Source: Mycobacterium sp. Z3061
GTDB taxonomy: Bacteria; Actinomycetota; Actinomycetes; Mycobacteriales; Mycobacteriaceae
Direction of reading: 5' to 3'
Assembly (NCBI RefSeq): GCF_031583025.1
Contig: NZ_CP134062.1
Location: forward strand, 6,297,234-6,361,233
DNA: 64,000 bases
Below, piece after piece: positions 8,349 through 20,019 of this stretch (its first letter is position 1; each line of letters begins with the position of its first letter). The position numbers and the translations under genes were made by a program. Below the pieces are notes generated by a model. That model was not told the DNA's origin and searched no databases. It saw only the letters and a list, made by a program, of their open reading frames with translations.

Positions 8349-9278
8349 TCAGCTTCTGCGTTGCCGCGCGATTTCGGCGAGCACCACGCCGGCCGCCACC
8401 GCGGCGTTCAGCGACTCGGCCTGCCCGGCCATCGGGATGGAGACCACCTCGTCGCAGTTCTGCCGCACCAGGCGGGACAAGCCTTTGCCTTCCGAACCCA
8501 CGACGACCACCATCGGGTCGGTGCCGTCCAGGTCGTCCAACACCGTGTCACCACCGGCGTCCAGTCCGACGACCCGCAATCCGCGATCGGCCCAATCCTT
8601 CAGTGTCCTGGTCAGATTGGTCGCCCGCGCCACGGGGATCCGGGCCGCCGCCCCGGCGCTGGTGCGCCACGCGACGGCGGTCACCGAGGCGGATCGCCGT
8701 TGCGGTATCACCACACCGTGCCCGCCCAGGGCCGCCACCGAGCGCACGATCGCGCCGAGGTTGCGCGGGTCGGAGATGTTGTCCAACGCGACCAGTAACG
8801 CCGGCGGGCTTTCCAGGGCGCTGGCGACAAGGTCATCGGGGTGGGCGTAGTCGTAGGGCGGAACCTGCAGAGCGATCCCCTGGTGAAGATGGTTGGCCGT
8901 CATCCGGTCGAGATCGCTGCGCGGCACCTCCAGAATCGCGATGCCCTTGTCGGCGGCGCGTGCCACGGATTCGGTCACCCGCTCGTCGGCCTCTACTCCG
9001 AGCGCGACGTAGAGCGCGGTCGCGGGAACCCCGGCGCGCAGGCATTCCACCACGGGGTTCCGGCCGAGCACGGTCTCGACCTCGTCCACCGGCTTGGCCG
9101 GCCGCTGCTGTTGGGGTTTGCCGCGTCTGGCGGCGGGGTGGTTGGGACGCATGTGCGCGGGCGGTGTCGGACCACGGCCTTCCAGACCGCGACGGCGCTG
9201 CCCGCCCGAGCCGACCGTGGGCCCCTTCTTGGAGCCGGCTTTCCGGATCGCACCCCGACGCTGTGAATTACCGGCCAT
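8349..9278 (-). CDS. rlmB: 23S rRNA 2'-O-methyltransferase, TrmH/SPOUT family (RlmB-like)
   Basis: Protein of 309 aa. An arginine- and glycine-rich N-terminal stretch of about 70 residues precedes an L30e-like substrate-binding domain ([11 protein letters not shown]) and a SPOUT catalytic domain with the trefoil-knot motifs [24 protein letters not shown] and [15 protein letters not shown]. This pattern fits RlmB, which methylates G2251 of 23S rRNA, and the position matches Rv3579c. It lies just downstream of cysS on the same strand, in the same order as in M. tuberculosis. Target nucleotide is by family only. Confidence 0.9.
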   Translation of the reverse strand: MAGNSQRRGAIRKAGSKKGPTVGSGGQRRRGLEGRGPTPPAHMRPNHPAARRGKPQQQRPAKPVDEVETVLGRNPVVECLRAGVPATALYVALGVEADERVTESVARAADKGIAILEVPRSDLDRMTANHLHQGIALQVPPYDYAHPDDLVASALESPPALLVALDNISDPRNLGAIVRSVAALGGHGVVIPQRRSASVTAVAWRTSAGAAARIPVARATNLTRTLKDWADRGLRVVGLDAGGDTVLDDLDGTDPMVVVVGSEGKGLSRLVRQNCDEVVSIPMAGQAESLNAAVAAGVVLAEIARQRRS

Positions 9279-10685
9279 CTATTTGACGTCACCGCCCAGC
9301 GTCCACTGCGGTCCGTCGGCGGTGTCGGTGACCTCGATGCCGGCTTGTTTGAGCCGGTCGCGAATCTCATCGGCCAGCGCCCAGTTGCGCTCCTCGCGCG
9401 CCTTCTTCCGATTCTCCAGTTCGGCCTGGACCAGCACGTCGACCGCAGCGAGAGCGGCAGACGTCTCGTCGCGGGTCTCCCAACGCTCATCCAGAGGGTC
9501 GCAGCCCAGGATTCCCATCATGGCGCGGATGGCAGACGCGCTCTTCAAAGCACCGTCGTGATCTCCGGCGTCGAGCGCACGGTTGCCGTCGGCGCGCGTC
9601 TGGTGGATCTCCGCCAGCGCCATCGGCACCGCCAGGTCGTCGTCGAGCGCGGCCGCAAATCGCGGAGTCCACTCGCCGGGACACACCGTCCCCACCCGGC
9701 TGCGCACGCGGTGCAGGAATTCCTCCACGCCCACATACGCTTTGACCGCATCCTGCAGCGCGGTCTCGGTGTACTCGAGCATCGACCGGTAGTGCGCGCT
9801 GCCGAGGTAGTAGCGCAGCTCGGCGGGCCGAACCCGTTGCAGCATCGCCGGGATGGCCACCACGTTGCCCAGCGACTTGCTCATCTTCTCGCCGCCCATG
9901 GTCACCCAGCCGTTGTGCAGCCAGAAGCGCGCGAACCCGTCGCCCGCCGCACGGCTCTGGGCGATCTCGTTCTCGTGGTGCGGGAAGATGAGATCCATGC
10001 CGCCACAATGGATGTCGAATTCGGGCCCCAGGTAGGTGCGGGCCATTGCCGAACACTCGATGTGCCAGCCGGGCCGTCCGCGTCCCCACGGCGAGGGCCA
10101 CGACGGCTCACCGGGCTTCGCGCCCTTCCACAAGGTGAAGTCGCGCTGGTCGCGCTTGCCGGTGGCCGCGCCCTCGCCCTGATGCACATCGTCGATCCGG
10201 TGGCCGGACAACTGCCCGTAGTCCGGGTAGCTCAGCACGTCGAAGTACACGTCACCCGCCGCCGGGTAGGCGTGACCCGTTTCGATCAGCCGCTCCATTA
10301 ATTCGACCATCTGGGTGATGTGCCCGGTCGCCCGCGGTTCTGCCGAGGGCGGCAGCACGTCGAGCGCGTCGTACGCCGCGGTGAATGCCCGCTCGTGCGT
10401 GGCGGCCCACTCCCACCAGGGGCGTCCGGCCGCCGCGGCCTTGTTCAGGATCTTGTCGTCGATGTCGGTGACGTTGCGGATGAACGCCACGTCGTACCCC
10501 CGGGCCGTCAGCCAGCGGCGCAGGATATCGAAGGCAACGCCGCTGCGGACATGGCCGATGTGCGGGAGCCCCTGCGGGGTGGCGCCGCACTGGTAGATGG
10601 AGACGTGCCCCGCGCGCAGCGGCACGAAATCACGCACGGCTCCCGTCGCCGTGTCATGAAGCCGCATTTGGGCACGATCGGTCAC
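9279..10685 (-). CDS. cysS: Cysteinyl-tRNA synthetase
   Basis: Class I aminoacyl-tRNA synthetase of 468 aa. The HIGH motif reads PHIGHVRSG, the KMSKS motif is complete ([11 protein letters not shown]), and zinc-site residues are visible in [15 protein letters not shown] and HHENE. The GTG at 10685 (MTDRAQMRL) is chosen over the longer reading because it gives the length of the M. tuberculosis enzyme (Rv3580c) and follows a -10-like box closely. It sits between rlmB and ispF in a leftward gene group. Its leader is identical over 18 bases to that of lysS. Confidence 0.96.
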   Translation of the reverse strand: MTDRAQMRLHDTATGAVRDFVPLRAGHVSIYQCGATPQGLPHIGHVRSGVAFDILRRWLTARGYDVAFIRNVTDIDDKILNKAAAAGRPWWEWAATHERAFTAAYDALDVLPPSAEPRATGHITQMVELMERLIETGHAYPAAGDVYFDVLSYPDYGQLSGHRIDDVHQGEGAATGKRDQRDFTLWKGAKPGEPSWPSPWGRGRPGWHIECSAMARTYLGPEFDIHCGGMDLIFPHHENEIAQSRAAGDGFARFWLHNGWVTMGGEKMSKSLGNVVAIPAMLQRVRPAELRYYLGSAHYRSMLEYTETALQDAVKAYVGVEEFLHRVRSRVGTVCPGEWTPRFAAALDDDLAVPMALAEIHQTRADGNRALDAGDHDGALKSASAIRAMMGILGCDPLDERWETRDETSAALAAVDVLVQAELENRKKAREERNWALADEIRDRLKQAGIEVTDTADGPQWTLGGDVK

Positions 10686-10699
10686 GACGTGCCAGCTTA
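10682..10699 (-). promoter_or_regulatory. cysS leader with TAAGCT -10 box, identical to lysS leader
   Basis: Read on the minus strand, TAAGCT (10699-10694) is a TANNNT box eight bases before the GTG start. The 18 bases that include the start codon are the same as those at 33924-33941 in front of lysS. A near-leaderless transcript is likely. Confidence 0.55.
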
Positions 10700-10733
10700 C
10701 TGCCTGCACCTGCGGGACCCCGGCGGCCGGTGT

Positions 10734-11209
10734 TCATCGGAGCGGAATGACAAGGGCCGTCGCGATGGCGGCGAGACCTTCTCCCCGGCCGGTGAGGCCG
10801 AGTCCGTCGGTGGTGGTGGCCGCCACCGACACCGGTGCGTTGAGCAACCGGGAGAGCACCGCCTGGGCCTCGTAGCGGCGCCAGCCGATCTTCGGACGGT
10901 TACCGATCACCTGCACCGCCGCATTGCCGACCATGAAGCCGTTCTCGGTGAGCAGCTCGAGAACGTGGCGCAGCATCTCGGCACCGCTGACACCCTTCCA
11001 GCGCGGGTCATCGACCCCGAACACGCCTCCGATGTCGCCAAGACCGGCGGCGGACAACACCGCGTCGCAGAGCGCATGGATCGCGACGTCGCCGTCGGAG
11101 TGCCCCGAACAGCCGTCGGCACTGGGGAACAGCAGGCCCACCAGCCAACACGGCCGCCCGGGTTCGATCGGGTGCACGTCGACACCCATACCGACGCGCG
11201 GCGTCTGCA

Positions 11210-11213
<4 letters not shown>
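10734..11213 (-). CDS. ispF: 2-C-methyl-D-erythritol 2,4-cyclodiphosphate synthase
   Basis: Enzyme of 159 aa in the non-mevalonate isoprenoid pathway; it cyclises CDP-methylerythritol 2-phosphate and releases CMP. The metal-binding start GMGVDVHPI (DxH), the [13 protein letters not shown] segment and the C-terminal [14 protein letters not shown] are family hallmarks. It overlaps the ispD stop by four bases, so the two consecutive pathway genes are coupled, as in M. tuberculosis Rv3581c/Rv3582c. Confidence 0.96.
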
Positions 11214-12396
<1,183 letters not shown>

Positions 12397-12398
12397 TC

Positions 12399-12404
12399 AT
12401 TCTA
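12399..12404 (-). promoter_or_regulatory. -10 element of the carD promoter
   Basis: On the minus strand the sequence reads TAGAAT, a good TANNNT box, 26 bases upstream of the carD ATG. It lies inside a small inverted repeat GTTAG/CTAAC (12391-12406). No convincing -35 box is seen at normal spacing. Confidence 0.5.
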
Positions 12405-12660
12405 ACACGCCGCCTCGACGCGTGTAGATCAACGGTGCAGGTCAGGGGCACGCTGCGCGCAATTTAGGGGTTGACAGGCGAGCTTAGACGTGCAGTGGGG
12501 CTGCGCCGCCGCCAAGTCCTGCCCGGCGTCACAAGCGCCTCCGAACGGCTGGGCCGGTCAACACCGGGCATCCCGCCGCTACCGTCATCGGTACCGTGCT
12601 ACTACTCTGCATAGTTGAAATTGCGCCTGAATTGCGACGGGGCCGACCAGGAGGCATTGC

Positions 12661-13230
12661 GTGAACCACTCCAACATCCGCCTGCCATTCCGCCCGGCAA
12701 AGCTGACCGCGTGGTTGGCCGCTGTCGCGCTGGCCGTGGTCGCGCTCAGCGGTTGCGGAACCGGACAGATTTCCCAGACTGCCGCTCAGGAGCCCGCCGT
12801 CAACGGCAACCGGGTCACGATCAACAACGTCGCGCTGCGCGACATCCGCATCCAGGCCGCGCAGTCCGGCGACTTCCTGCAACCCGGCAAGTCGGTCGAC
12901 CTGGTCCTGGTGGCGATCAACAACTCACCGGACGTCAACGACCGGCTGACCGGTATCACCAGCGACATCGGCAACGTGACGGTGTCCGGTGACGCCAAGC
13001 TGCCGGCCGGCAAATTGCTGATAGTCGGCACCCCGGAGGGCCAGGTCGTGGCACCGGGACCGTCCGAGGGCAACGGGGCGGCCAAGGCGACCGTCAACCT
13101 GTCGAAGCCGATCACCAACGGACTGACCTACAAGTTCACCTTCAAGTTCGAGAAGGCGGGCGAAGCCAGCGTGCAGGTGCCGATTTCGGCCGGCATGCCC
13201 CAAATGCACGAGGGTTCAACCCACCCCTGA
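12661..13230 (+). CDS. lpqE: Lipoprotein LpqE
   Basis: Secreted lipoprotein of 189 aa with a GTG start after GGAGG-like sequence. The signal peptide ends in LSGCGTG, lipidated Cys about residue 32. The mature part is a single beta-rich domain (NNVALRDIRIQA, a segment with PAGKLLIVG) resembling copper-chaperone-like cupredoxin folds, but no clear metal ligands are seen. It diverges from carD and precedes radA, matching Rv3584/lpqE. Function is unknown. Confidence 0.88.
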   Translation: MNHSNIRLPFRPAKLTAWLAAVALAVVALSGCGTGQISQTAAQEPAVNGNRVTINNVALRDIRIQAAQSGDFLQPGKSVDLVLVAINNSPDVNDRLTGITSDIGNVTVSGDAKLPAGKLLIVGTPEGQVVAPGPSEGNGAAKATVNLSKPITNGLTYKFTFKFEKAGEASVQVPISAGMPQMHEGSTHP

Positions 13231-13275
13231 CCGGCCCGTCGGCGTTCCTTCCCCGGAACTGTCACCCTCTCCCGA

Positions 13276-13281
13276 TACCGT
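13276..13281 (+). promoter_or_regulatory. -10 element of a leaderless radA promoter
   Basis: TACCGT (TANNNT) ends six bases before the GTG at 13288, with no ribosome site in between. Confidence 0.45.
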
Positions 13282-13287
13282 CACGGG

Positions 13288-14706
13288 GTGGCCAACGCGC
13301 GATCGCAATACCGATGCTCGGAATGCCGCCACGTAAGCGCCAAATGGGTCGGGCGCTGCCTGGACTGCGGCAACTGGGGGACCGTGGAAGAGGTGGCCGT
13401 ACTGGCCGCCGTCGGCAACGGCAAGCGCTCGGTGCCGTCCGGGTCGCGGGCGGTGCCGATCAGCGCGGTCGAGCCGAATAAGAGCCGGCATCAGACCACC
13501 GGTGTCGACGAACTGGACCGGGTGCTGGGCGGCGGTGTGGTTCCCGGCTCGGTGACGCTGTTGGCGGGCGATCCCGGCGTCGGCAAGTCGACCCTGCTGC
13601 TCGAGGTCGCGCACTGCTGGGCGCAGCGGGGGCGGCGCGCGCTCTACATCTCCGGCGAAGAGTCCGCCGGCCAGGTGCGGCTGCGGGCCGACCGGATCGG
13701 TTGCGCCGGCGCTGCGTTCGACGAGATGTACCTGGCCGCCGAATCCGACCTGCACACGGTGCTGGAGCACATCGACACCGTGCGACCGGCGCTGGTCATC
13801 ATCGACTCGGTGCAGACGATGTCCACCACCGAGGCCGACGGCGTCGCCGGGGGCGTGACCCAGGTGCGAGCGGTGACGGCCGCTCTGACGGCGGCCGCGA
13901 AGGCCAACGGTGTCGCGATGATTCTGGTCGGACACGTCACCAAGGACGGAGCCATCGCCGGGCCTCGCTCGCTGGAGCACCTGGTCGACGTGGTGCTGCA
14001 CTTCGAGGGCGATCGCAACGGGTCGCTACGGATGGTCCGTGGCATCAAGAACCGGTTCGGCGCGGCTGACGAGGTGGGATGTTTCCTCCTGCACGACAGC
14101 GGCATCGAAGGGGTCGCCGATCCGTCGAACCTGTTCCTGGATCAACGGCCGAACCCGGTTCCGGGGACCGCGATCACGGTGACCCTGGACGGCAAGCGAC
14201 CGCTGATCGGCGAAGTCCAGGCGCTACTGGCCACCCCGAACGGCGGCTCGCCGCGGCGGGCCGTCAGCGGCATCGACCACTCCCGTGCCGCGATGATCAC
14301 GGCGGTGCTGGAAAAACACGCCCAGCTGCGCCTTTCCGTCAACGACATCTACCTGTCCACCGTCGGCGGCATGCGGTTGACCGACCCCTCGTCAGATCTG
14401 GCGGTGGCCACCGCGCTGGCCTCGGCCTACGTCAACCTGGCGCTGCCCACCACCGCAGTGATGATCGGTGAGGTCGGTCTGGCCGGTGACCTTCGCCGGG
14501 TGCACGGCATGGACCGGCGGCTAACCGAAGCCGCTCGCCAGGGCTTCACCATCGCGCTGATCCCGCCGGGTTGCAAGACCATTCCCGCCGGTCTGCGCGC
14601 CCTGAGCGCGGCCACCATCGGCGAGGCGCTGCAGCATCTGATCGGCATCGCCGAGCACCGCCCCGCCGCCGAAGTGGGGTGGCAACCACTCGAGAGCCGC
14701 CGGTAG
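13288..14706 (+). CDS. radA: DNA repair protein RadA
   Basis: RadA/Sms of 472 aa, a branch-migration helicase in recombination repair. An N-terminal four-cysteine zinc finger (C10, C13, C24, C27) is followed by a RecA-like ATPase with Walker [10 protein letters not shown] (about 94-102), the RadA-specific KNRFG motif (GIKNRFG) and a C-terminal Lon-protease-like domain ([14 protein letters not shown] onward). disA follows 30 bases later on the same strand; in other bacteria RadA modulates DisA, so pairing them is meaningful. Matches Rv3585. Confidence 0.96.
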   Translation: MANARSQYRCSECRHVSAKWVGRCLDCGNWGTVEEVAVLAAVGNGKRSVPSGSRAVPISAVEPNKSRHQTTGVDELDRVLGGGVVPGSVTLLAGDPGVGKSTLLLEVAHCWAQRGRRALYISGEESAGQVRLRADRIGCAGAAFDEMYLAAESDLHTVLEHIDTVRPALVIIDSVQTMSTTEADGVAGGVTQVRAVTAALTAAAKANGVAMILVGHVTKDGAIAGPRSLEHLVDVVLHFEGDRNGSLRMVRGIKNRFGAADEVGCFLLHDSGIEGVADPSNLFLDQRPNPVPGTAITVTLDGKRPLIGEVQALLATPNGGSPRRAVSGIDHSRAAMITAVLEKHAQLRLSVNDIYLSTVGGMRLTDPSSDLAVATALASAYVNLALPTTAVMIGEVGLAGDLRRVHGMDRRLTEAARQGFTIALIPPGCKTIPAGLRALSAATIGEALQHLIGIAEHRPAAEVGWQPLESRR

Positions 14707-16634
<1,928 letters not shown>

Positions 16635-16700
16635 GCATCTTTGCCTGACCCGGCTCGGCGTGTCGCGTGGTTAGCCGGACTGTCCGAGTGTAAGGAGCCG

Positions 16701-17342
16701 CTAGACGGCCTGTTCCTGTGGCGCCTGCTCCCCGATGTCGCCGATGTGGTCGACCAGCTCCGCCTTACCCTCGGCGAGCTGGTAGGTGACGCCGGCGAGC
16801 GCCAGCGTGCCTTCGGCAACCCGATCCGCGATGGTCGAGGAACGGGCCGCGAGTTGCTTGAGCGTCTCACTCACATGCCGTTCCTCGAACTCGTCGACAC
16901 GGGTCAGGCCCTCGCGCCGGCCGGCCAGCACCGACGGAACCACGCGTTCCACCACGTCGCGGACGAAGCCGCCCGGGATCGCGCCGTTGTCCAGGGCGTC
17001 GATGGTCGCCTTCACGGCCCCGCAGCTGTTGTGACCGAGTACGACGATCAGCGGGACGTTGAGCACCGCGACCGCGTACTCGATGGATCCGAGCACCGCC
17101 GAGTCGATGGCCTGCCCCGCGGTACGGACCACGAAGACGTCGCCGAGGCCTTGGTCGAAGATGAGTTCGGCGGCCACCCGGCTGTCGGCACAACCGAAGA
17201 TCACGGCGGTCGGCTTCTGACCGCCGGCCAGACTGGCTCGGTGGTCGATGCTCTGGCTCGGGTGGGCGGGCTTGCCGGCGACGAATCGCTCGTTACCCTC
17301 TTTGAGTGCTTTCCAGGCGCTTATCGGGTTGCTGTTGGGCAT
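16701..17342 (-). CDS. canB: Zinc beta-carbonic anhydrase CanB
   Basis: Enzyme of 213 aa interconverting CO2 and bicarbonate. With the start at 17342 the zinc ligands fall at C51, H104 and C107 and the Asp-Arg dyad at D53-R55 (GCADSRV and LGHNSCG), the same numbering as reported for Rv3588c. An ATG three codons upstream (17351) is an alternative. The start codon overlaps the mutY start on the other strand within CATG. A degenerate homologue of this enzyme lies at 22944-23555 in the neighbouring island, and a bicarbonate-pump operon begins one gene away. Confidence 0.95.
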   Translation of the reverse strand: MPNSNPISAWKALKEGNERFVAGKPAHPSQSIDHRASLAGGQKPTAVIFGCADSRVAAELIFDQGLGDVFVVRTAGQAIDSAVLGSIEYAVAVLNVPLIVVLGHNSCGAVKATIDALDNGAIPGGFVRDVVERVVPSVLAGRREGLTRVDEFEERHVSETLKQLAARSSTIADRVAEGTLALAGVTYQLAEGKAELVDHIGDIGEQAPQEQAV

Positions 17343-18255
17343 GTCAGCCATTCTGCCGGAACTGCCCGGGTCAGGCCCAGTGAACATATCGGTCACCAAT
17401 CTTGTCGCTTGGTACGAGCGGTCGCGTCGGGACCTGCCCTGGCGTGAGCCGGGGGTCAGCGCCTGGCAGATCCTGGTCAGCGAATTCATGCTGCAGCAGA
17501 CGCCGGTGTCCCGGGTGCTGCCGATCTGGACCGAGTGGGTGCGCCGCTGGCCCACCCCATCGGCGACGGCGGCGGCCAGCGCCGCCGACGTCCTGCGGGC
17601 CTGGGGCAAGCTGGGTTATCCCCGGCGGGCCAAGCGCTTGCACGAGTGCGCCGTCGTCATCGCCCGCGAGCACGGCGACGTTGTCCCCGACGACGTGGAA
17701 ACGTTGCTGACACTGCCGGGCGTCGGTAGCTACACCGCCCGGGCGGTGGCCTGCTTCGCGTATCGACAGCGAGTTCCAGTGGTGGACACCAATGTTCGGC
17801 GCGTGGTGGCCCGCGCCATTCACGGGCGGGCCGACGCGGGCAACCCGTCGGCCACCCGCGATCATGCCGACGTCGAAGCTCTGCTGCCCAATGATGATGT
17901 CGCGCCTACGTTTTCGATTGCGCTGATGGAGCTTGGCGCGACGGTCTGCACGGCGCGCACACCCAAGTGCGGCCTGTGCCCGCTGCCGGCCTGCGCGTGG
18001 CGCGACGCGGGGTCTCCGGCCGGCGACACTCTGCCACGGCGGGCACAGTCTTACGCCGGGACCGACCGGCAGGTTCGCGGTCGGTTGCTGGATGTGTTGC
18101 GCGACAACAGCTCTCCGGTCACCCGAGCGCAGTTGGACGTGGCGTGGCTGACCGATACCGCACAGCGCGATCGCGCTCTGTATTCGCTGCTTGTCGACGG
18201 CCTGGTCACCCAGACGGCGGACGGGCGATTTGCGTTGGCGGGCGAGGGGCAGTAG
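17341..18255 (+). CDS. mutY: A/G-specific adenine glycosylase MutY
   Basis: MutY of 304 aa, the length remembered for Rv3589. It removes A mispaired with 8-oxoG. The HhH motif LPGVGSYTARAV is followed by the catalytic-Asp segment VVDTNVRRV; a four-cysteine iron-sulfur cluster motif (C-x6-C-x2-C-x4-C in VCTARTPKCGLCPLPAC) and a C-terminal NUDT1-like part follow. An upstream reading that would extend into canB is rejected on length. Start codon shared with canB in CATG. Confidence 0.95.
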   Translation: MSAILPELPGSGPVNISVTNLVAWYERSRRDLPWREPGVSAWQILVSEFMLQQTPVSRVLPIWTEWVRRWPTPSATAAASAADVLRAWGKLGYPRRAKRLHECAVVIAREHGDVVPDDVETLLTLPGVGSYTARAVACFAYRQRVPVVDTNVRRVVARAIHGRADAGNPSATRDHADVEALLPNDDVAPTFSIALMELGATVCTARTPKCGLCPLPACAWRDAGSPAGDTLPRRAQSYAGTDRQVRGRLLDVLRDNSSPVTRAQLDVAWLTDTAQRDRALYSLLVDGLVTQTADGRFALAGEGQ

Positions 18256-18338
18256 CCCAGCAGGCGTCACAGCAGCGAAGCCCGAGACGTCCGGTCGTCA
18301 ACATGCCTGACTTTCTCGCGCACCCGCGTAGACCGTTA

Positions 18339-18356
18339 CACGAAATATATTTCGTG
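18339..18356. promoter_or_regulatory. Perfect 18-bp palindrome upstream of the DAB operon promoter
   Basis: CACGAAATATATTTCGTG reads identically on both strands. It ends four bases before a consensus -35 box, the usual place for an activator site or an upstream operator. The DNA here is much richer in A+T than the flanks. The candidate binder is the winged-helix protein encoded at 24549-24887 (inference). Confidence 0.6.
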
Positions 18357-18360
18357 ATGT

Positions 18361-18390
18361 TTGACAGACGTATTTTGTCTCACGTAATCT
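18361..18390 (+). promoter_or_regulatory. Sigma-A-type promoter of the dabBA operon
   Basis: TTGACA (18361-18366) and TAATCT (18385-18390) are separated by 18 bases, a near-consensus housekeeping promoter, rare in mycobacteria. Predicted transcription start is near 18397, giving a 5' leader of about 45 bases before dabB. Confidence 0.65.
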
Positions 18391-18441
18391 GCATCGCATG
18401 TACCTCGGACATCTGATAGCACGAAGGGCGGTGGCTGACCA

Positions 18442-20019
18442 ATGACCGCCGTCCTCCTCACCGTTCTGATTGCGCCTCTGCTCGCATCCGTCATCGCCCT
18501 GCTGGCCGGTGACCGGCGTACCCGGCTGGTCGGCCGATTCGGCGCCGCGACCGCCGCTTCGGGACTGGTCGCGGCCGCTGCCTTGAGCGTTCAGGTAGTG
18601 CTGCACGGGCCGATACACGCCTCGCTGCGTACTGACCACGGCACCCTCATCGGCGAGGTGAGCGCCGGCCGGCTCAGCGCCCTGCTTCTGGTGCTGGTGT
18701 ACGGAGTGAGCACGGTCGTTCAACTGTTCGCCCTGCGCTACCTCGCCTGCGACCGCCGGTCGGGCTGGTTCACCGCCGGGACCGGATTGCTCACCACCGC
18801 GTCCGCCGGCCTGATGATTTCGGGAACTCTGATCGCCTTGGCCTTCTGCTGGACCTTGGCCGGGACGGCGTTGTGCCTGCTCCTTGCGACCTACTGGGAA
18901 TTGCCGGCTGCCCGCGACGGTGTGCGACGCACCGCGACCGCATTCGCGCTGGGCGATCTCGCGCTGTGGTCGGCGGTCGGGTTGGTGACCATGCAGTGGG
19001 GGAATCGAAGCCTGTCCGAGTTGACGGTCGACAAAGACGCTTCACCGACGATGCTGGTCGCCGCAGTCCTGATCGTGGTGGCTGCCCTGTCCCGGTCCGC
19101 GCAGATTCCGTTTCACCGCTGGTTGCCGGCCACCCTCGCGGCACCTACCCCGGTGTCGGCCTTGCTGCACGCCGGTGTGGTCAACGCCGGGGGTGTGCTG
19201 CTGGTCCGGTTGAGCCCGATCGTCAGCGGATCGGCGCTGGCTATGGGTATAGCGTTCACCGCCGGCATGCTGAGCATGGTCTACGGGGCCCTGGTGATGC
19301 TCACCAAGTCCGACATCAAGGGCTCGTTGGCATATTCGACGATGGCCCAAATGGGCTTCATGATCTTGACCTGCGGCTTGGGGCTGTCCGCCGCGGCGGT
19401 CTTCCACCTGGTCGGGCACGGCTTTTACAAGGCCACGCTCTTCTTGTCCTCGGGCTCGGCGATCGCCAAGCGGCGCCAGAAGGCCGCTCGCCCGCCCGCG
19501 CCGCCGCTGAGCCCTACCCGACGTGCAGCGGTACTCGTCACTGCGATTCTGGTGCCCGCGGCCGCACTGTACGCAGCCGACGCCGTGATGCCGTTGCACA
19601 CGGCAGAGCACGGTTCGGCAGAGGCGCTGGTGATCTTCACCTGGGCCACCGCCGCGGCGGCACTGATGGGCTGGCTGGCGCGATCACCCCATTGGCCGGC
19701 AGTCTTCGCCGCCGGCGTAGCGCTGCTCGGCGCGGGCGTCGGCTACCTAGCGCTGGTCAACCTGGTGACCGGGTTCCTCTCTCCCGATCTGCCGCCGGTC
19801 GCCGTGCCATCGGCCTCTTCGTTGGGCATCGCCGCAGCGGCGGTCGTACTCGGCGCCCTGGCCCTGCTGCGCCAAGCTCCCCCCGATGGCTGGGCCGGCC
19901 GTTTGCAGCGTGCCCTCTACACCAAAGCGCTTGTAGCAGGACATGTCTCAGCGATACGCCCACAGCAGATCCCCACCCCGACCCACTTGACCGCACAGCT
20001 GACAGGAGCGCACCGATGA
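18442..20019 (+). CDS. dabB: DabB: NuoL/MrpA-like proton-conducting subunit of a bicarbonate pump
   Basis: Polytopic membrane protein of 525 aa in the proton_antipo_M family. It keeps the family signatures RSAQIPFHRWLPATLAAPTP and SDIKGSLAYSTMAQMGF, with the membrane Lys used for proton translocation in NuoL/M/N. No other complex I or Mrp genes are present; instead its stop overlaps the start of a DUF2309 gene (ATGA), the DabB-DabA arrangement described for DAB inorganic carbon pumps. In that model, proton entry through DabB drives CO2 hydration in DabA to accumulate bicarbonate. The start ATG at 18442 lies about 45 bases after the predicted transcription start. Confidence 0.88.
   Translation: MTAVLLTVLIAPLLASVIALLAGDRRTRLVGRFGAATAASGLVAAAALSVQVVLHGPIHASLRTDHGTLIGEVSAGRLSALLLVLVYGVSTVVQLFALRYLACDRRSGWFTAGTGLLTTASAGLMISGTLIALAFCWTLAGTALCLLLATYWELPAARDGVRRTATAFALGDLALWSAVGLVTMQWGNRSLSELTVDKDASPTMLVAAVLIVVAALSRSAQIPFHRWLPATLAAPTPVSALLHAGVVNAGGVLLVRLSPIVSGSALAMGIAFTAGMLSMVYGALVMLTKSDIKGSLAYSTMAQMGFMILTCGLGLSAAAVFHLVGHGFYKATLFLSSGSAIAKRRQKAARPPAPPLSPTRRAAVLVTAILVPAAALYAADAVMPLHTAEHGSAEALVIFTWATAAAALMGWLARSPHWPAVFAAGVALLGAGVGYLALVNLVTGFLSPDLPPVAVPSASSLGIAAAAVVLGALALLRQAPPDGWAGRLQRALYTKALVAGHVSAIRPQQIPTPTHLTAQLTGAHR

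Noticed and set aside
18873-20015. N-terminal extension of dabA by about 380 codons
   Set aside because: The extension lies over dabB in another frame. DUF2309 similarity starts at ATG 20016, which has a ribosome site and overlaps the dabB stop.
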